Below are positions 32,911-42,626 of a stretch of 64,000 bases of DNA, in pieces (within the stretch, counting starts at the first letter, position 1; the number at the start of each line of letters is the position of its first letter). This DNA comes from Chloroflexi bacterium AL-N1 (GTDB lineage: Bacteria; Chloroflexota; Chloroflexia; Chloroflexales; Roseiflexaceae): NCBI GenBank assembly GCA_013122435.1, contig WYDT01000021.1, positions 62,001-126,000 of the forward strand. The letters run 5' to 3'. The translations under genes were made by a program, and so were the position numbers. The notes under the pieces are model-generated. The model saw nothing but the letters and a program-made list of their open reading frames with translations, was not told where the DNA came from and did no database searches.

Positions 32911-34944
32911 ATGTTTTTACAGGCAAGTCGTGTTATCTATCGGGTTAAAAGCATGCAGCACACGCGGTCATTGTGGCTAGCTGCATTCGTGGTGGGTATT
33001 TTGCTGGGCGCATTTGCGCTACGGGTGACTGCAGCAGGTTGGGGATTACCCTACGTCGATCATCACGATGAACCATCGGCGGCCAATACTGCACTACGCA
33101 TGCTCCAGCGTGGAGATTGGAACCCACAGTTTTTTGAGAAGCCCTCCATGTACTATTATGCCTTGCGTGCCACATTTGAGGCTCACTGGCGTTATGGCTT
33201 GATGACGGGCTTGTACACCGCTATTTCTCAGTTGCCCGAGGGAACCAATCACTATGTCACAACCCCTGGCTTTTTTGTGTGGGGGAGGGTACTGACTGCG
33301 TTCTTTGGTGCATTGACTGTTGGGTTGTTGTTTGTAGTTGGGCGCCGCTGGTGGGGCACCGCTGTTGGGGTGGTGGCAGCCGTAATTATCGCGGTGTTGC
33401 CTTTTCACGTGCGCCACTCGCAATTCATCACTGTCGATGTGATGACAGGGCTTATGACTCTGCTGGCATTGTGGGCTGCACTTCGATTGCTTGACGACCA
33501 GCGCTGGCGAAGTTATGCGTTGGCAGGCATCGCAGCTGGTCTGGCAGCCTCTGCCAAATACAACGCTGCACTGGTTGTTCTGGCGATTATGGCTGCCCAT
33601 TGGCTGGTGTGGCGCCGGGAGAGTATCCGCCACATTGGGCGGCTGTCGTGGGCGGCCCTGTGGAGCATGGTGGGTTTTGTGATTGGCACACCCTATGCCT
33701 TGCTTACGCCCCAGGCCTTTGTCGATGGTGTGATAAAGCAGTATACCAAATATAGCCAGGCCCCAACCGGTGATCTGGTGAATCGGTGGCCACTGGGAGG
33801 CTATCTCTCATTCTTCTGGTCCGATGGCTTGACGCCGTTGGTGTGTATCGCCATGCTTGTTGGTAGTGTCGCTATTATTGCACGTCGTGATCGGGCTGGG
33901 CTGGTATTGCTGGGCTTTGTTGGTACGTATTTTCTCTTTGTGGTGGCACAGGTAGAGCATTTCTTTCGTAATTTGATGCCGATTTTCCCTGTTTTGGTAT
34001 TGTTTGCCAGCATGGGTCTTGTCGCTACGATGAAATGGCTGGTACACACATTCCCCCGCTACACCAGTTACACACTGTCTTCGCCATCACGGAAGTTTGC
34101 CGTCACAGCAGTACTCACGGTGGCAGTAATTGTGTTTCCGCTGTGGACATCGATTGAGCAGACACGCTTATTTGCCCAACCACACAGCAAGGTGCGTGCA
34201 GGAGATTACCTGCGAGATCGGCTACCACATGGTGCGCCTGCGGCAGTGTCGTTGCATCCGGTGGCGTGGGCCAACCAACCCTGGATTACCACTATCGAAA
34301 ATGTTGCTGAACACGACGCTGATTGGTATCGTGCACAGGGTTATCGCTATATTGTGGGCAATGTGCGGATTGATCATGGGCAGTATGAACGGCTGCGGAA
34401 TGAGGCAGAAGTTATTGCGAGCTTCTCTGGTGAATTGGATGGCCAACCGAGTCCCCATATGGAGATTCTCGATCTGGGATTTCAGCGCGATCAACTGGTG
34501 ATTGAACAACAGTTGGCATCCTTTGGTGATCAATTGGTGTTTCTTGGTTATCAGCGGGGGGCTGGTGAGTTGCGATCAGCATTCTATCCACTCGATGGTA
34601 CTACGTCTGTCCAGCCAGGTCAGACGCTACAACTCAATATGTATTGGCAAGCGTCCGCAGAGATGTCGATTGATTATGCGATGTTTCTCCATCTGACCAA
34701 CGAAGCGGGGCAGATTGTCGCACAACGTGACTTGCTCATGCGTGCGTATGATTACCCGACATCACAGTGGGTCCAGAACGAATTAGTCGTCGATATCGCC
34801 GATCTCTACTTGCCACCCGAGTTGGAACCAGGTGTATATCAATTGACGATGGGCGTGTATGACATGACCTCGATGGCGCGGTTGTCTATCGCCGAAACGA
34901 CCGACAGTGCATTCCCACTCATGACGGTGGAGGTGGTGCGTTAG
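32911..34944 (+). CDS. GT39-family membrane glycosyltransferase
   Basis: A 677-aa polytopic protein of the GT-C fold, dolichyl-phosphate-mannose/ArnT type. YVDHHDEPSAANTALRML in the first external loop contains the acidic residues that coordinate metal and donor in GT39/ArnT proteins. At least ten hydrophobic helices follow (for example FFGALTVGLLFVVGRRWWG, VGVVAAVIIAVLPFHV). Residues from about 520 on are a soluble beta-rich domain (LQLNMYWQASAEMSIDYAMF, ELVVDIADLYLPPELEPGVY) common in Chloroflexota members. It would transfer a sugar from a lipid-linked donor to an extracytoplasmic acceptor. GGGAGG precedes ATG 32911 at 5 nt. Divergent from the methyltransferase gene. Confidence 0.85.
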   Translation: MFLQASRVIYRVKSMQHTRSLWLAAFVVGILLGAFALRVTAAGWGLPYVDHHDEPSAANTALRMLQRGDWNPQFFEKPSMYYYALRATFEAHWRYGLMTGLYTAISQLPEGTNHYVTTPGFFVWGRVLTAFFGALTVGLLFVVGRRWWGTAVGVVAAVIIAVLPFHVRHSQFITVDVMTGLMTLLALWAALRLLDDQRWRSYALAGIAAGLAASAKYNAALVVLAIMAAHWLVWRRESIRHIGRLSWAALWSMVGFVIGTPYALLTPQAFVDGVIKQYTKYSQAPTGDLVNRWPLGGYLSFFWSDGLTPLVCIAMLVGSVAIIARRDRAGLVLLGFVGTYFLFVVAQVEHFFRNLMPIFPVLVLFASMGLVATMKWLVHTFPRYTSYTLSSPSRKFAVTAVLTVAVIVFPLWTSIEQTRLFAQPHSKVRAGDYLRDRLPHGAPAAVSLHPVAWANQPWITTIENVAEHDADWYRAQGYRYIVGNVRIDHGQYERLRNEAEVIASFSGELDGQPSPHMEILDLGFQRDQLVIEQQLASFGDQLVFLGYQRGAGELRSAFYPLDGTTSVQPGQTLQLNMYWQASAEMSIDYAMFLHLTNEAGQIVAQRDLLMRAYDYPTSQWVQNELVVDIADLYLPPELEPGVYQLTMGVYDMTSMARLSIAETTDSAFPLMTVEVVR

Positions 34945-34957
34945 TTGTATCTTTGTG

Positions 34958-35416
34958 CTACTGGTTCAGATCCCATTTTTGAATTTCGATAATGTTACCC
35001 TCGGGATCGGCCACGTATTGGAACATCAATTGACCGACTCCGGGTATTGCGCGTCTGGTGAGTTTTCCTACTGCGGAACCACCCAATTTGAACACCGCTG
35101 ATACCACGGTTGCGACATCATCAACTGCGAAGGCGATATGTGCGAATCCCGCTGTATTTGGCTGGGTCGGCAGTCGTTCATCAAGTGGATCATACTGGAA
35201 TACCTCAAGAGTTGGTCCATTGTCACCATATCCTGGTAATCGAAGATGTATGCCTGTGAGGCGTGCGTTGGTGATGCCAGTAGCCTGGTCGAGCCACATC
35301 CCAGCGAGATTACGTTCGGGTGGGATAGGCACACACCCAAAGACGGCTTCGTAGAACGCTGCGAGTCGTTGCCAATCTCTGGCAATCAGATTCGTGTGGA
35401 CATAACGTGTCGTCAT
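34958..35416 (-). CDS. VOC-superfamily metalloprotein (glyoxalase/dioxygenase type)
   Basis: A 152-aa protein with two beta-alpha-beta-beta-beta units: YVHTNLIARDWQRLAAFYEAV at the start, then GFAHIAFAVDDVATVVSAVF and MFQYVADPEGNIIEIQKWD. Likely metal ligands are H8, H109-equivalent in FAHIAF, and the C-terminal Glu in IIEIQ. Family members include glyoxalase I, ring-cleavage dioxygenases and antibiotic-binding proteins; no clue distinguishes them. GAGGAGGT precedes ATG 35416. The gene is 15 bases downstream of pncB's stop and probably co-transcribed with it. Confidence 0.82.
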   Translation of the reverse strand: MTTRYVHTNLIARDWQRLAAFYEAVFGCVPIPPERNLAGMWLDQATGITNARLTGIHLRLPGYGDNGPTLEVFQYDPLDERLPTQPNTAGFAHIAFAVDDVATVVSAVFKLGGSAVGKLTRRAIPGVGQLMFQYVADPEGNIIEIQKWDLNQ

Positions 35417-35431
35417 AGCACCTCCTCATAG

Positions 35432-36784
35432 TTACTGGATACGTATAAGATCAGGGTTATCACATGGACGTCGTCCAATCTTCGAGAGATCGTACCACAT
35501 GCCCTGTATTTTGACTTGTACCACGTCAGAGGTGAAATCGTTGTTGGTTTGCTCTTCATCGCTGTTGGAGAAGAGTGACGAGCCGACCCCATAAATATCG
35601 ACAGGTACACCAAGCCGCTCAAACCGCTTGATCTTATGTGGATTAAAGCCGCCTGTTACTACGATATTGATATCGCGACACCATTCCTGGGCTTTGGGTA
35701 GCCATTCCTCGGAGAGTGTCCAGCGCTTCCATGCTTCATCAAGTGCTTGACGTAAGAAAAACACCAGTCGTGGTGTCACACCCATATCGAGTTTCTTGGC
35801 ACCAATTGGGGGCACGCTTATATCGCGGAGTGTCCCACTGGTGTCAGGGCGAACACCATACAATTTGTAGCGCTGTGCCTCTTCCTCTTTCCCGGCATCC
35901 ATGAGTTCACGATAGCGTGCAAACATAGTCTCCATTACCGCCAGGGAAGTGCCAACACAGTCGTTATCAAAATCGACCAGCGCAATGCGGGGAACCTCAA
36001 TCGGGCGTGTTTCGGCAAAGGCCAGCATACATTCGACGGTATCGCCGAGAAAAGCCGCGATAGCTGCGTGGGCAATGGTGCCGCCGCCTAATCCACCCCA
36101 CCAGTCACCCTGGGCGTCGGTGGAGATGAATGAACCAACTTCGCGTCCATAATCGTGGTTGAAACGCTGCACGGCGATATTGTAGGCGTACCCATCGGCG
36201 GCCTGCACCTCGTGGGCATCAAAGCGAGCGGGAAAGAACAGCACAGGTTTGCCGCGTGCTGCCACGAGTGTGTTGTAGACATTGGACGCAATACGGGTAG
36301 CGCGGGTGAGCGTTCCCAGTGTGGGTGTTTCCAACAACGCAAAATCACGGTAGCGTCCACGCACTTTGATGACTGGCTGGACGTTCATCGGGTCGCCGTC
36401 GTAGTGTGCCTTAACACCATCGTGGACAGCTTCGACTTCAAGTTGATCGTAAGTGTTGACGAATTGGCCATCCTCAACATAGCCCGTGCAGAGTTGTAAC
36501 ATAGCCAGCGTTTTGTCAACGCCAGCAATAACCGAGAATGGGCGACGGCGCGTGAACCACTGCATCTCAACCTCAAGATTGCCGATGTCAAGACCACGCG
36601 GGTCGATACTGGCAGCAGCAAGGCGTGCAGAATGTCCGCTAAAACCATAGTTTTGTTGGGCGAGTCCTGAGAGCATGCCCACGATGTTCTCAAAGTATTT
36701 ATCGGAATACCAGCCGATACGCATGCGTTCGGCATCAAGTTTGAAGGTTTCATTGGTCAGGCGACGATTGTCGAAGATGCTCAT
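35432..36784 (-). CDS. pncB: Nicotinate phosphoribosyltransferase
   Basis: A 450-aa NAPRTase-family enzyme that makes nicotinate mononucleotide in NAD salvage. EMQWFTRRRPFSVIAGVDKTLAML, FFPARFDAHEVQAADGYAY, STDAQGDWWGGLGGGTIAHA and VDFDNDCVGTSL are family blocks; IVVTGGFNPHKIKRFE and DIYGVGSSLF form the phosphoribosyl-binding C-terminal part. The sequence belongs to the variant branch common in Chloroflexota and archaea rather than the E. coli PncB type. GAGG precedes ATG 36784. The downstream VOC gene likely shares its message. Confidence 0.88.
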   Translation of the reverse strand: MSIFDNRRLTNETFKLDAERMRIGWYSDKYFENIVGMLSGLAQQNYGFSGHSARLAAASIDPRGLDIGNLEVEMQWFTRRRPFSVIAGVDKTLAMLQLCTGYVEDGQFVNTYDQLEVEAVHDGVKAHYDGDPMNVQPVIKVRGRYRDFALLETPTLGTLTRATRIASNVYNTLVAARGKPVLFFPARFDAHEVQAADGYAYNIAVQRFNHDYGREVGSFISTDAQGDWWGGLGGGTIAHAAIAAFLGDTVECMLAFAETRPIEVPRIALVDFDNDCVGTSLAVMETMFARYRELMDAGKEEEAQRYKLYGVRPDTSGTLRDISVPPIGAKKLDMGVTPRLVFFLRQALDEAWKRWTLSEEWLPKAQEWCRDINIVVTGGFNPHKIKRFERLGVPVDIYGVGSSLFSNSDEEQTNNDFTSDVVQVKIQGMWYDLSKIGRRPCDNPDLIRIQ

Positions 36785-36889
36785 GGGATTGCCTCATATT
36801 TATCTGAGTTAATTATTGTCATATTGACACTAATATAATCGAAAGCGATACGAATGTCAAGAGGAAAGATGTAGAGGGAATAGAATGAA

Positions 36890-37927
36890 TTACTTCTCTT
36901 CCACTGGCTTGATCGGATCGGTCAATGGTTCGTCGAGGAGTATCCCCCAGCGCATCTTCTTGATCTGTTTGAAGGCTTCACGGTGTCGTTTGAGTGCACG
37001 ATAGCGCGTAACCCCAGCACTGCCTGAGATGGTGGTCTCAGCATAGGCTTTGTTGCTGGTCGCCTCACGGATGACGCGTGCCCATGCTGGCTGTGACGTA
37101 TAAAAACGCGCCATTGCTGCATAGGAGAATTTGCTATCTTCCCATTCTGAAGGCGCCCCTCGGGCCCGTCGCTGGAAGGGCGGACGTTTGAGGCGTTGGG
37201 GGAAGTGGCACCAATCGTTCTGGAGTGGACAGGAGTGGTTGTGTACACATGGTGCGATGGTGTGTGCGCCCTCATCGAGCAAGGCATCACGTGCTGCACG
37301 TACGACAGCGAATGTGTCGAGGGTACCTGGCTCAACGATCAGGAGTAGACCGTTAGTCATACGCCACGCACTGGTGATTACGTTCCGTTGTGTGTTGGGG
37401 TCAAGTTCATTGAGCACATGTCCCAGCACAACCAGATCGTATGCGCCAGAAGGAGATCTGTGCGATAGATCTATGCTTTCCCAACGGGCCTCACGTATTG
37501 CTGACGTTGTGCTACCACTTGCTAGCTGTTGGCCAAGATCGATAAAAGCAGGCTCGCGTTCCCACGCTACCAGAGAGTGCAACGTCGGCCATTGTGCGAC
37601 AGCGGCCCATAGTGCAGTGCCGGGACCACTCCCCATATCTAACATAGTCTGTGGTTGCCAGTGCGGCACTCGGATTGCGGTGGCATGCATTGCCCCCACG
37701 AGTTGAGCGTATGTCGCGGGCATAATGAGGGCAGCGTAACCAAGTACCTGTGCTATACCAGAGGCCAGTGGTTCACGTCCAGCCACACGTGATGACCGAT
37801 AACGTTCACTCAACGCCTGCGACTCGTGGATCCACTGCGTTGCTGGAACAGTCGCCAGAACCTGCTCAATACCTTTTTGGAGATCTTGTGGCAGGGAGAG
37901 CATTCCGGGGAGATTGTCTGTGTTCAT
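36890..37927 (-). CDS. Rsm22-family methyltransferase-like protein
   Basis: A 345-aa protein related to mitochondrial small-subunit assembly factor Rsm22. TMLDMGSGPGTALWAA is the SAM-binding loop, YDLVVLGHVLNELDPN the post-I motifs, and CVHNHSCPLQNDWCHFPQR the Cys-rich metal/[4Fe-4S] element that defines the family; KYAETTISG-like and YRALKRHR motifs follow. It presumably acts on 16S rRNA or the small subunit. ATG 37927 is chosen because GAAGGAG precedes it at ideal spacing; a longer frame to 38152 has no site and odd composition. Divergent from the DUF3887 gene. Confidence 0.8.
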   Translation of the reverse strand: MNTDNLPGMLSLPQDLQKGIEQVLATVPATQWIHESQALSERYRSSRVAGREPLASGIAQVLGYAALIMPATYAQLVGAMHATAIRVPHWQPQTMLDMGSGPGTALWAAVAQWPTLHSLVAWEREPAFIDLGQQLASGSTTSAIREARWESIDLSHRSPSGAYDLVVLGHVLNELDPNTQRNVITSAWRMTNGLLLIVEPGTLDTFAVVRAARDALLDEGAHTIAPCVHNHSCPLQNDWCHFPQRLKRPPFQRRARGAPSEWEDSKFSYAAMARFYTSQPAWARVIREATSNKAYAETTISGSAGVTRYRALKRHREAFKQIKKMRWGILLDEPLTDPIKPVEEK

Positions 37928-38033
37928 ACACTCCTTCATACAAAAGATGATACAGGATCGTAGCACGGAACTGACGGTCGTGCAATCAACGTAAGCGTAA
38001 TAGAGATGGAGTACATTGTCGTACGGTGACGGC

Positions 38034-38062
38034 TTGACATTGTGCTTATCCAGCAGTAAACT
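38034..38062 (+). promoter_or_regulatory. Probable promoter of the DUF3887-YhfC gene
   Basis: TTGACA (38034-38039) and TAAACT (38057-38062) are separated by 17 nt. Transcription would start near 38069, and ATG 38125 with TGGAG (38113-38117) follows. The region is shared with the divergent Rsm22-like gene. Confidence 0.55.
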
Positions 38063-38124
38063 GTGGTTATTTAGATAATTGGCTAAATATCTATTTAATT
38101 GCTTATATAGCATGGAGTAATACA

Positions 38125-39421
38125 ATGATACGACCAACCCTCTTCGCAGCAACCATGTTTGTAGTTGGTTTGCTTATGGCCTTTGGTAACACACCAGCAG
38201 CTCTTGCTGAGCATATGGCTACGCCCACTCTGTAAGGTGCTGCTAACGATGAAGAATTGATAGCGCAGGCAACCCGCTTTATCGAACAGCTTGTGGATGG
38301 TGATTATGTGACCGCTCCAGAACAGTTCGACAGCGATCTACTTGATGCAGCCCCACCAGACCAATTGGAAGCTATCTGGGATGATATCATTGCACAGAAT
38401 GGTGCTTTCAAACGTATTGCTGATACCCGTGTCGAATCAGATGATCAGTACACACGGGTCATTCTTACTTGTGAATTTGAGCAAAATTAACTTAATCTCC
38501 GTCTGACATTCACTGAGGAACAACAGATTGTCGGTTTTTTTCAATCGCCCGTTCAGGCCGTTGACACCATATCAAATGGTTATCTTCGTTGCACTGGTAG
38601 TAGCTGCAATCTTTGCCCTGCTCTATCCAATCGTTCTGGTCTTTGTGGCACAGCCCAGATTGCAGGTCGGATGGCGTTTCTTTGCCTATGGGTCGTTTAT
38701 TTTTATCTTGTTTCAACTCGTTACCCGTATCCCTCTGGTTCTTGTGGCACAAACTTTTGTTGGGCCATGGATACAGTTATCAACGGCGTTAGCGATGGGG
38801 TGGCTTGCAATCCTGGCGCTCACTGCCGGGTTGTTTGAAGAAGTGGGGCGCTATGTTGGTTATCGCTGGCTGATGAAACGTGATACCAAGACATGGAATA
38901 AAGCGATTATGTACGGCATGGGCCATGGCGGGATCGAGGCGATTCTTTTAATTGGTGTTGGTAATCTCATAACAGTGGCAGGGTTGGCCAGTATACCTGG
39001 CACGGTGGGAACATTGTCACCAGAGCAACAAGATCTGCTCGCACAACAACTTGCCCCAATTTATGCTTTGCCGGATTGGATACCACTTTTGGGAGGTTGG
39101 GAACGGTTATGGGCGGTTATCTTCCATGTTGCGTTATCGGTGATGGTGTTTCAGGTCTTCCGCCATAACAACATTCGCTGGCTCTGGTTGGCAATTGCGA
39201 TACATGCCTTGGCCAATTTCGTGGTGGTTGGTGTGGGATCGTTCTTCCAACTCACTGGTCTGAGTTCGTATCTTATTCCGCAGGCACTCATGTTTTTCCT
39301 TGTCCTTGCATCGTTGTGGTTTATCTGGCGTTGTCGTGAGCCACAGGCACCGGATGATAGCTTTTCTGGTTCCTCGTCAGAGCAAGGGGTGCTTGTCACT
39401 GGAACTGATACAGCACCATGA
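38125..39421 (+). pseudogene. DUF3887-YhfC intramembrane metalloprotease fusion, multiply broken
   Basis: ATG 38125 opens a signal peptide (MIRPTLFAATMFVVGLLMAF.. TPAALAE). TAA at 38233 interrupts; the same frame then gives a DUF3887 domain (ATRFIEQLVDGDYVTAPEQF to VILTCEFEQN) until TAA at 38488, and resumes as LNLRLTFTEEQQIVGFF. In a T7 run (38535-38541) the coding phase shifts to a frame encoding PFRPLTPYQMVIFVALVV and a YhfC-type membrane protein (residues with FEEVGRYVGYRWLMKR, MGHGGIEAILL) to 39421. If fused, the ancestral protein was about 430 residues. The YhfC part alone could still be translated (TTG 38528 or an internal start). Two nonsense codons plus one shift suggest decay. Confidence 0.6.
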
Positions 39422-39549
39422 TGATCTACGTGGATTACTTCTTGCTTATTCTGTTGTTCATGTGGTTTCAGGTAAGCGGTTGTCTGTGGCCTGTTGTCTG
39501 GATATGAGAGGATACGTTATACCAGATCATTATCGGGTTAACGGGCGTA

Positions 39550-41190
39550 CTAAGCTTTAGCTTTAATACCACGGAATTGAGGAGAACGTACGGACTTGAG
39601 CAGGCCCAGGCTTCTGAGGGCTGCCTGAAGGTTAGCGGTAGTCTGTACGCCGCGTAAATCAAGCCCCAAACTAACAATAGCCTGGGCCACTTCAGGGCGG
39701 ATACCAACCAGGATTACTTCCGCTCCTAATAAACGAGTAGCTTGAACCACAGCGATAATACCCTGAGCAACCTGAGTGTCCACAATAGACACACCGGTGA
39801 TATCGAGCAATACATGTGTGGTTGCTGTACGATGAATGGCTGAGAGCGCTCGTTCTTGTAATTGCTGGAGACGATTTGTATCCAATTTGCCAATCAGGGG
39901 CATAATCATAATCGTCTCTGTCAGGGGCAAAACTGGCAAATTTAACTCGCTAATGGTCTGTCGTTGACGCTCATTCTCTGCAAGTAATTGCATCTGCTCT
40001 TCCGCACGTTGTTCTACCTCGGTCAGAGCCGTTTGTAACTCTGATTTGGTTTGCTCAAGGGCGGTGATCGTCTGTTCAAGCTTGAGATTCTCTTGCTGGA
40101 AAATAGATGCTTCACGACGTGCCGTCTCGGTTTCGTGCATTACCTGTAAGTTACGTATCTTTTGATTACTTTCCTCGTTGAAGAGTTCTTTTTCCAGATT
40201 ATGGAAATGCTTAAAGTATGATAGAGCTTGTTCTATATCATTTTGTTCCTCATAGAAGGTTACTAGATCTTGCAGCACCTCTGTCTGGCTCTGCTTCAGA
40301 TTGTTGGTTATGCTGCAGGCTAGCGCTGCCTCATAATGCTTTTTTGTCTGATCAAACATACGCTGTCGTTGATAGATACGGGCAAGATTGTGGAGGATGG
40401 CTACCTCTGCATCCTGAAAACGCACACTCCCATCTTCAGAGTGATTCAATGCATGGGCTTCCTGTGCATAACGTTCTGCTATATCGATCTCTCCCAGGTT
40501 AAGCAGTATTTCACACATAGTATCTAAAGAATAGGGTGTGCGTAGTATCTGCAGACTCTCTTCAATCGTTGTGCGAGCCTGCTCAAGCATGCCTTGTTGC
40601 AAATAGGTGAAGGCTATATTATTGAGCATATTTGCCTGTTTGGCTGTATTGTTCGTGGCACGATATATATGTAATGCCTTGTGAAAAAAAGTTAGTGCTT
40701 GATCCATCTGACCTAAAAACACATACCCAATTGACATTTCATTCAACGTCTCAGCCTCGTTGTCACGGTCCCCAACCTGCTGATATAAACGCAAAGCTTG
40801 CGATCCATAACTAAATAAATGAGAGTATTGCCCCATAAGTCGATTGGATTGAGCAAAGCAAAAGTAGATATGGGCTTCCAGATGTGGGTCTGGTGAGCTT
40901 TCCAGCAATGTAAGCACTTCGTTGGCGCGTGGGAGTACCATTTCAACCTGTGCCTGAGCACTGTATGACAAACAAATATTGACCAGGCTACGAACCAGTC
41001 TTGGGATGTCGTTCAGGCTCTGAGCAAGATCATAGGCTTCCTGGCTCACAACCAGCTTACGTTGAACATCAACATACCTGTGTTCGGCGATCTGGTTGTA
41101 TATATCGATAAGTTCGGTATCTGGCGGGGCTTTGGCACGAAGAGTTACCAGGTGTTGCTCAATTTCATCGATGGGTATTTCCTGTGACAT
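39550..41190 (-). CDS. TPR, coiled-coil, STAS-domain protein (RsbR-like)
   Basis: A 546-aa cytosolic protein. Residues about 30-340 are tetratricopeptide repeats (for example LNEMSIGYVFLGQMDQALTF, NMLNNIAFTYLQQGMLEQA), followed by a coiled coil (about 345-425, QENLKLEQTITALEQTKSEL) and a STAS domain (430-535). The STAS core VLLDITGVSIVDTQVAQGII and VILVGIRPEVAQAIVSLG match stressosome RsbR proteins: the Thr in VDT that RsbT phosphorylates is kept, while the second Thr position (AQTIV) is Ala. It probably senses or integrates stress signals through TPR partners. No kinase, RsbS or phosphatase gene is next to it. Confidence 0.85.
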   Translation of the reverse strand: MSQEIPIDEIEQHLVTLRAKAPPDTELIDIYNQIAEHRYVDVQRKLVVSQEAYDLAQSLNDIPRLVRSLVNICLSYSAQAQVEMVLPRANEVLTLLESSPDPHLEAHIYFCFAQSNRLMGQYSHLFSYGSQALRLYQQVGDRDNEAETLNEMSIGYVFLGQMDQALTFFHKALHIYRATNNTAKQANMLNNIAFTYLQQGMLEQARTTIEESLQILRTPYSLDTMCEILLNLGEIDIAERYAQEAHALNHSEDGSVRFQDAEVAILHNLARIYQRQRMFDQTKKHYEAALACSITNNLKQSQTEVLQDLVTFYEEQNDIEQALSYFKHFHNLEKELFNEESNQKIRNLQVMHETETARREASIFQQENLKLEQTITALEQTKSELQTALTEVEQRAEEQMQLLAENERQRQTISELNLPVLPLTETIMIMPLIGKLDTNRLQQLQERALSAIHRTATTHVLLDITGVSIVDTQVAQGIIAVVQATRLLGAEVILVGIRPEVAQAIVSLGLDLRGVQTTANLQAALRSLGLLKSVRSPQFRGIKAKA

Positions 41191-41397
41191 ATATACCGCC
41201 CTGATAATCGTAAGTCCAGTAAATATAATTGTAGCATATACGCTTGATATGTTATACTCTTTTTTGCTGCACCTTGCTCACGTTTTTGATGTGCTCAAAT
41301 ACTGAGATTAATTTGACACCATATTGACTTTTTAAATATTGTAAAACCAGCAACACAAAATAGCCACGTCACAGTTTATGATTTCTTTTATTGTGCA

Positions 41398-41454
41398 TTG
41401 ACAACCCCGTCAAACCGTGCTAAATTCTATATACCCATTTTGAAAGTGCTTTCA
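41398..41454 (+). promoter_or_regulatory. LacI promoter with palindromic operator
   Basis: TTGACA (41398-41403), a 17-nt spacer and TAAATT (41421-41426) form a promoter. TGAAAGTGCTTTCA (41441-41454), a 6-bp inverted repeat with two central bases, is a textbook LacI-family operator placed downstream of the start site. The LacI gene begins at 41506. The rest of 41191-41505 is AT-rich, contains the promoter of the divergent TPR-STAS gene and no other feature I can name. Confidence 0.78.
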
Positions 41455-41505
41455 TAAAAGTGTTATTTATCAGTACAAGGATGTGTAGCAAGGAGTAACG
41501 CACCC

Positions 41506-42501
41506 ATGTCGGACGCAACAATCTATGATGTGGCGAAACAGGCCGGAGTAAGTATCTCAACTGTCTCGCGTGTGCTCAATTCTCCTGAACAGGTTAACGT
41601 CAAAACACGCACACGTGTCCTGGCTACTATTGATTCATTACACTTTGTTCCGAAAGCGGAGGCAGTCGGGCGTGCGCGCAAACAGATCGGACGTCTTGGT
41701 GTTCTCGCCCCTTTTTTTACCTACCCTTCCTTTGTCCAGCGGCTGCGTGGTGTGGCCGAGCGGCTCGCTACTTCTCCCTACGAACTCGTTATCTACAACG
41801 TTGATTCAATCGCACATCGTGATTCTTATCTGGCTAGTTTACCGATTACCAGACGACTCGATGGTCTTGTAGTCATATCATTACCCTTTGATGAGACTGT
41901 TGCTCAACGTCTTGCAACACATGATCTTCCAACGGTTCTGATTGAGCATGCCCACGAGTCTTTCTCCAGTATCGAGATTGACGACGTTGCTGGTGGTCGT
42001 CTTGCAGCACAACATCTTATTACGCGGGGCCATCATCGTTGTGCTTTTGTTGGTGATGCTTTTGTTCCCGATTATGCCCTCCACACAAGCGCTCGTCGGC
42101 TGGCTGGTTATCGACAAGTGCTACAGGATGCAGGGCTCACATTAACAGATCACTATATTGCGTTGGGTCCGCACGGATTGGCGGAGGCACAGCAACTCGC
42201 CCATCAGTTATTGGATTTACCAGAACCACCAACAGCTATTTTTGCTCCAAGCGATAACCAGGCCATGGGTGTGCTCAAAGCAGCCCGCGAAAGAGGACTG
42301 GTCGTTCCACAGCAATTAGCCGTCGTGGGCTTCGATGATCTTGAAATTGCTGATTATATTGGACTGACGACCGTGCGCCAACCACTTGAAGAATCAGGTC
42401 GGATAGCGATCGATCTCTTGCTGGCACGCTTAAGTGATCAATCACGATTGGTACAACACATCAAATTACCGCTAATGATTGTCCAGCGCGAAACGACCTG
42501 A
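41506..42501 (+). CDS. LacI family sugar-responsive repressor
   Basis: A 331-aa regulator. The N-terminal helix-turn-helix is ATIYDVAKQAGVSISTVSRVLN, with hinge residues following at about 50-60; the periplasmic-binding-protein-like ligand domain includes RLDGLVVISLPFD, IEIDDVAGGRLAAQHLI, TAIFAPSDNQAMGVLKAA and VVGFDDLEIADYI. AAGGAG lies 9 nt before ATG 41506. A matching operator in its own promoter indicates autoregulation, and transcription probably continues into the transporter and glycosidase genes 125 bases downstream. The inducer is likely a fructose-containing sugar, judging from the GH32-like gene. Confidence 0.9.
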   Translation: MSDATIYDVAKQAGVSISTVSRVLNSPEQVNVKTRTRVLATIDSLHFVPKAEAVGRARKQIGRLGVLAPFFTYPSFVQRLRGVAERLATSPYELVIYNVDSIAHRDSYLASLPITRRLDGLVVISLPFDETVAQRLATHDLPTVLIEHAHESFSSIEIDDVAGGRLAAQHLITRGHHRCAFVGDAFVPDYALHTSARRLAGYRQVLQDAGLTLTDHYIALGPHGLAEAQQLAHQLLDLPEPPTAIFAPSDNQAMGVLKAARERGLVVPQQLAVVGFDDLEIADYIGLTTVRQPLEESGRIAIDLLLARLSDQSRLVQHIKLPLMIVQRETT

Positions 42502-42626
42502 ATACCAAACTGTACTATTTCAGCTTGTGAAAGGAGGTTATCGTTCTACAGATCTTATTAACGTTACCCACTGATCAAAGGTTCCTTTTTATGAAGCCTG
42601 AATAACAATGAAGTTCAGAGGTTTAT

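Noticed and set aside
38233..38490. Programmed TAA readthrough in the DUF3887 gene
   Set aside because: Two TAA codons plus a separate frameshift make readthrough far less likely than gene decay.
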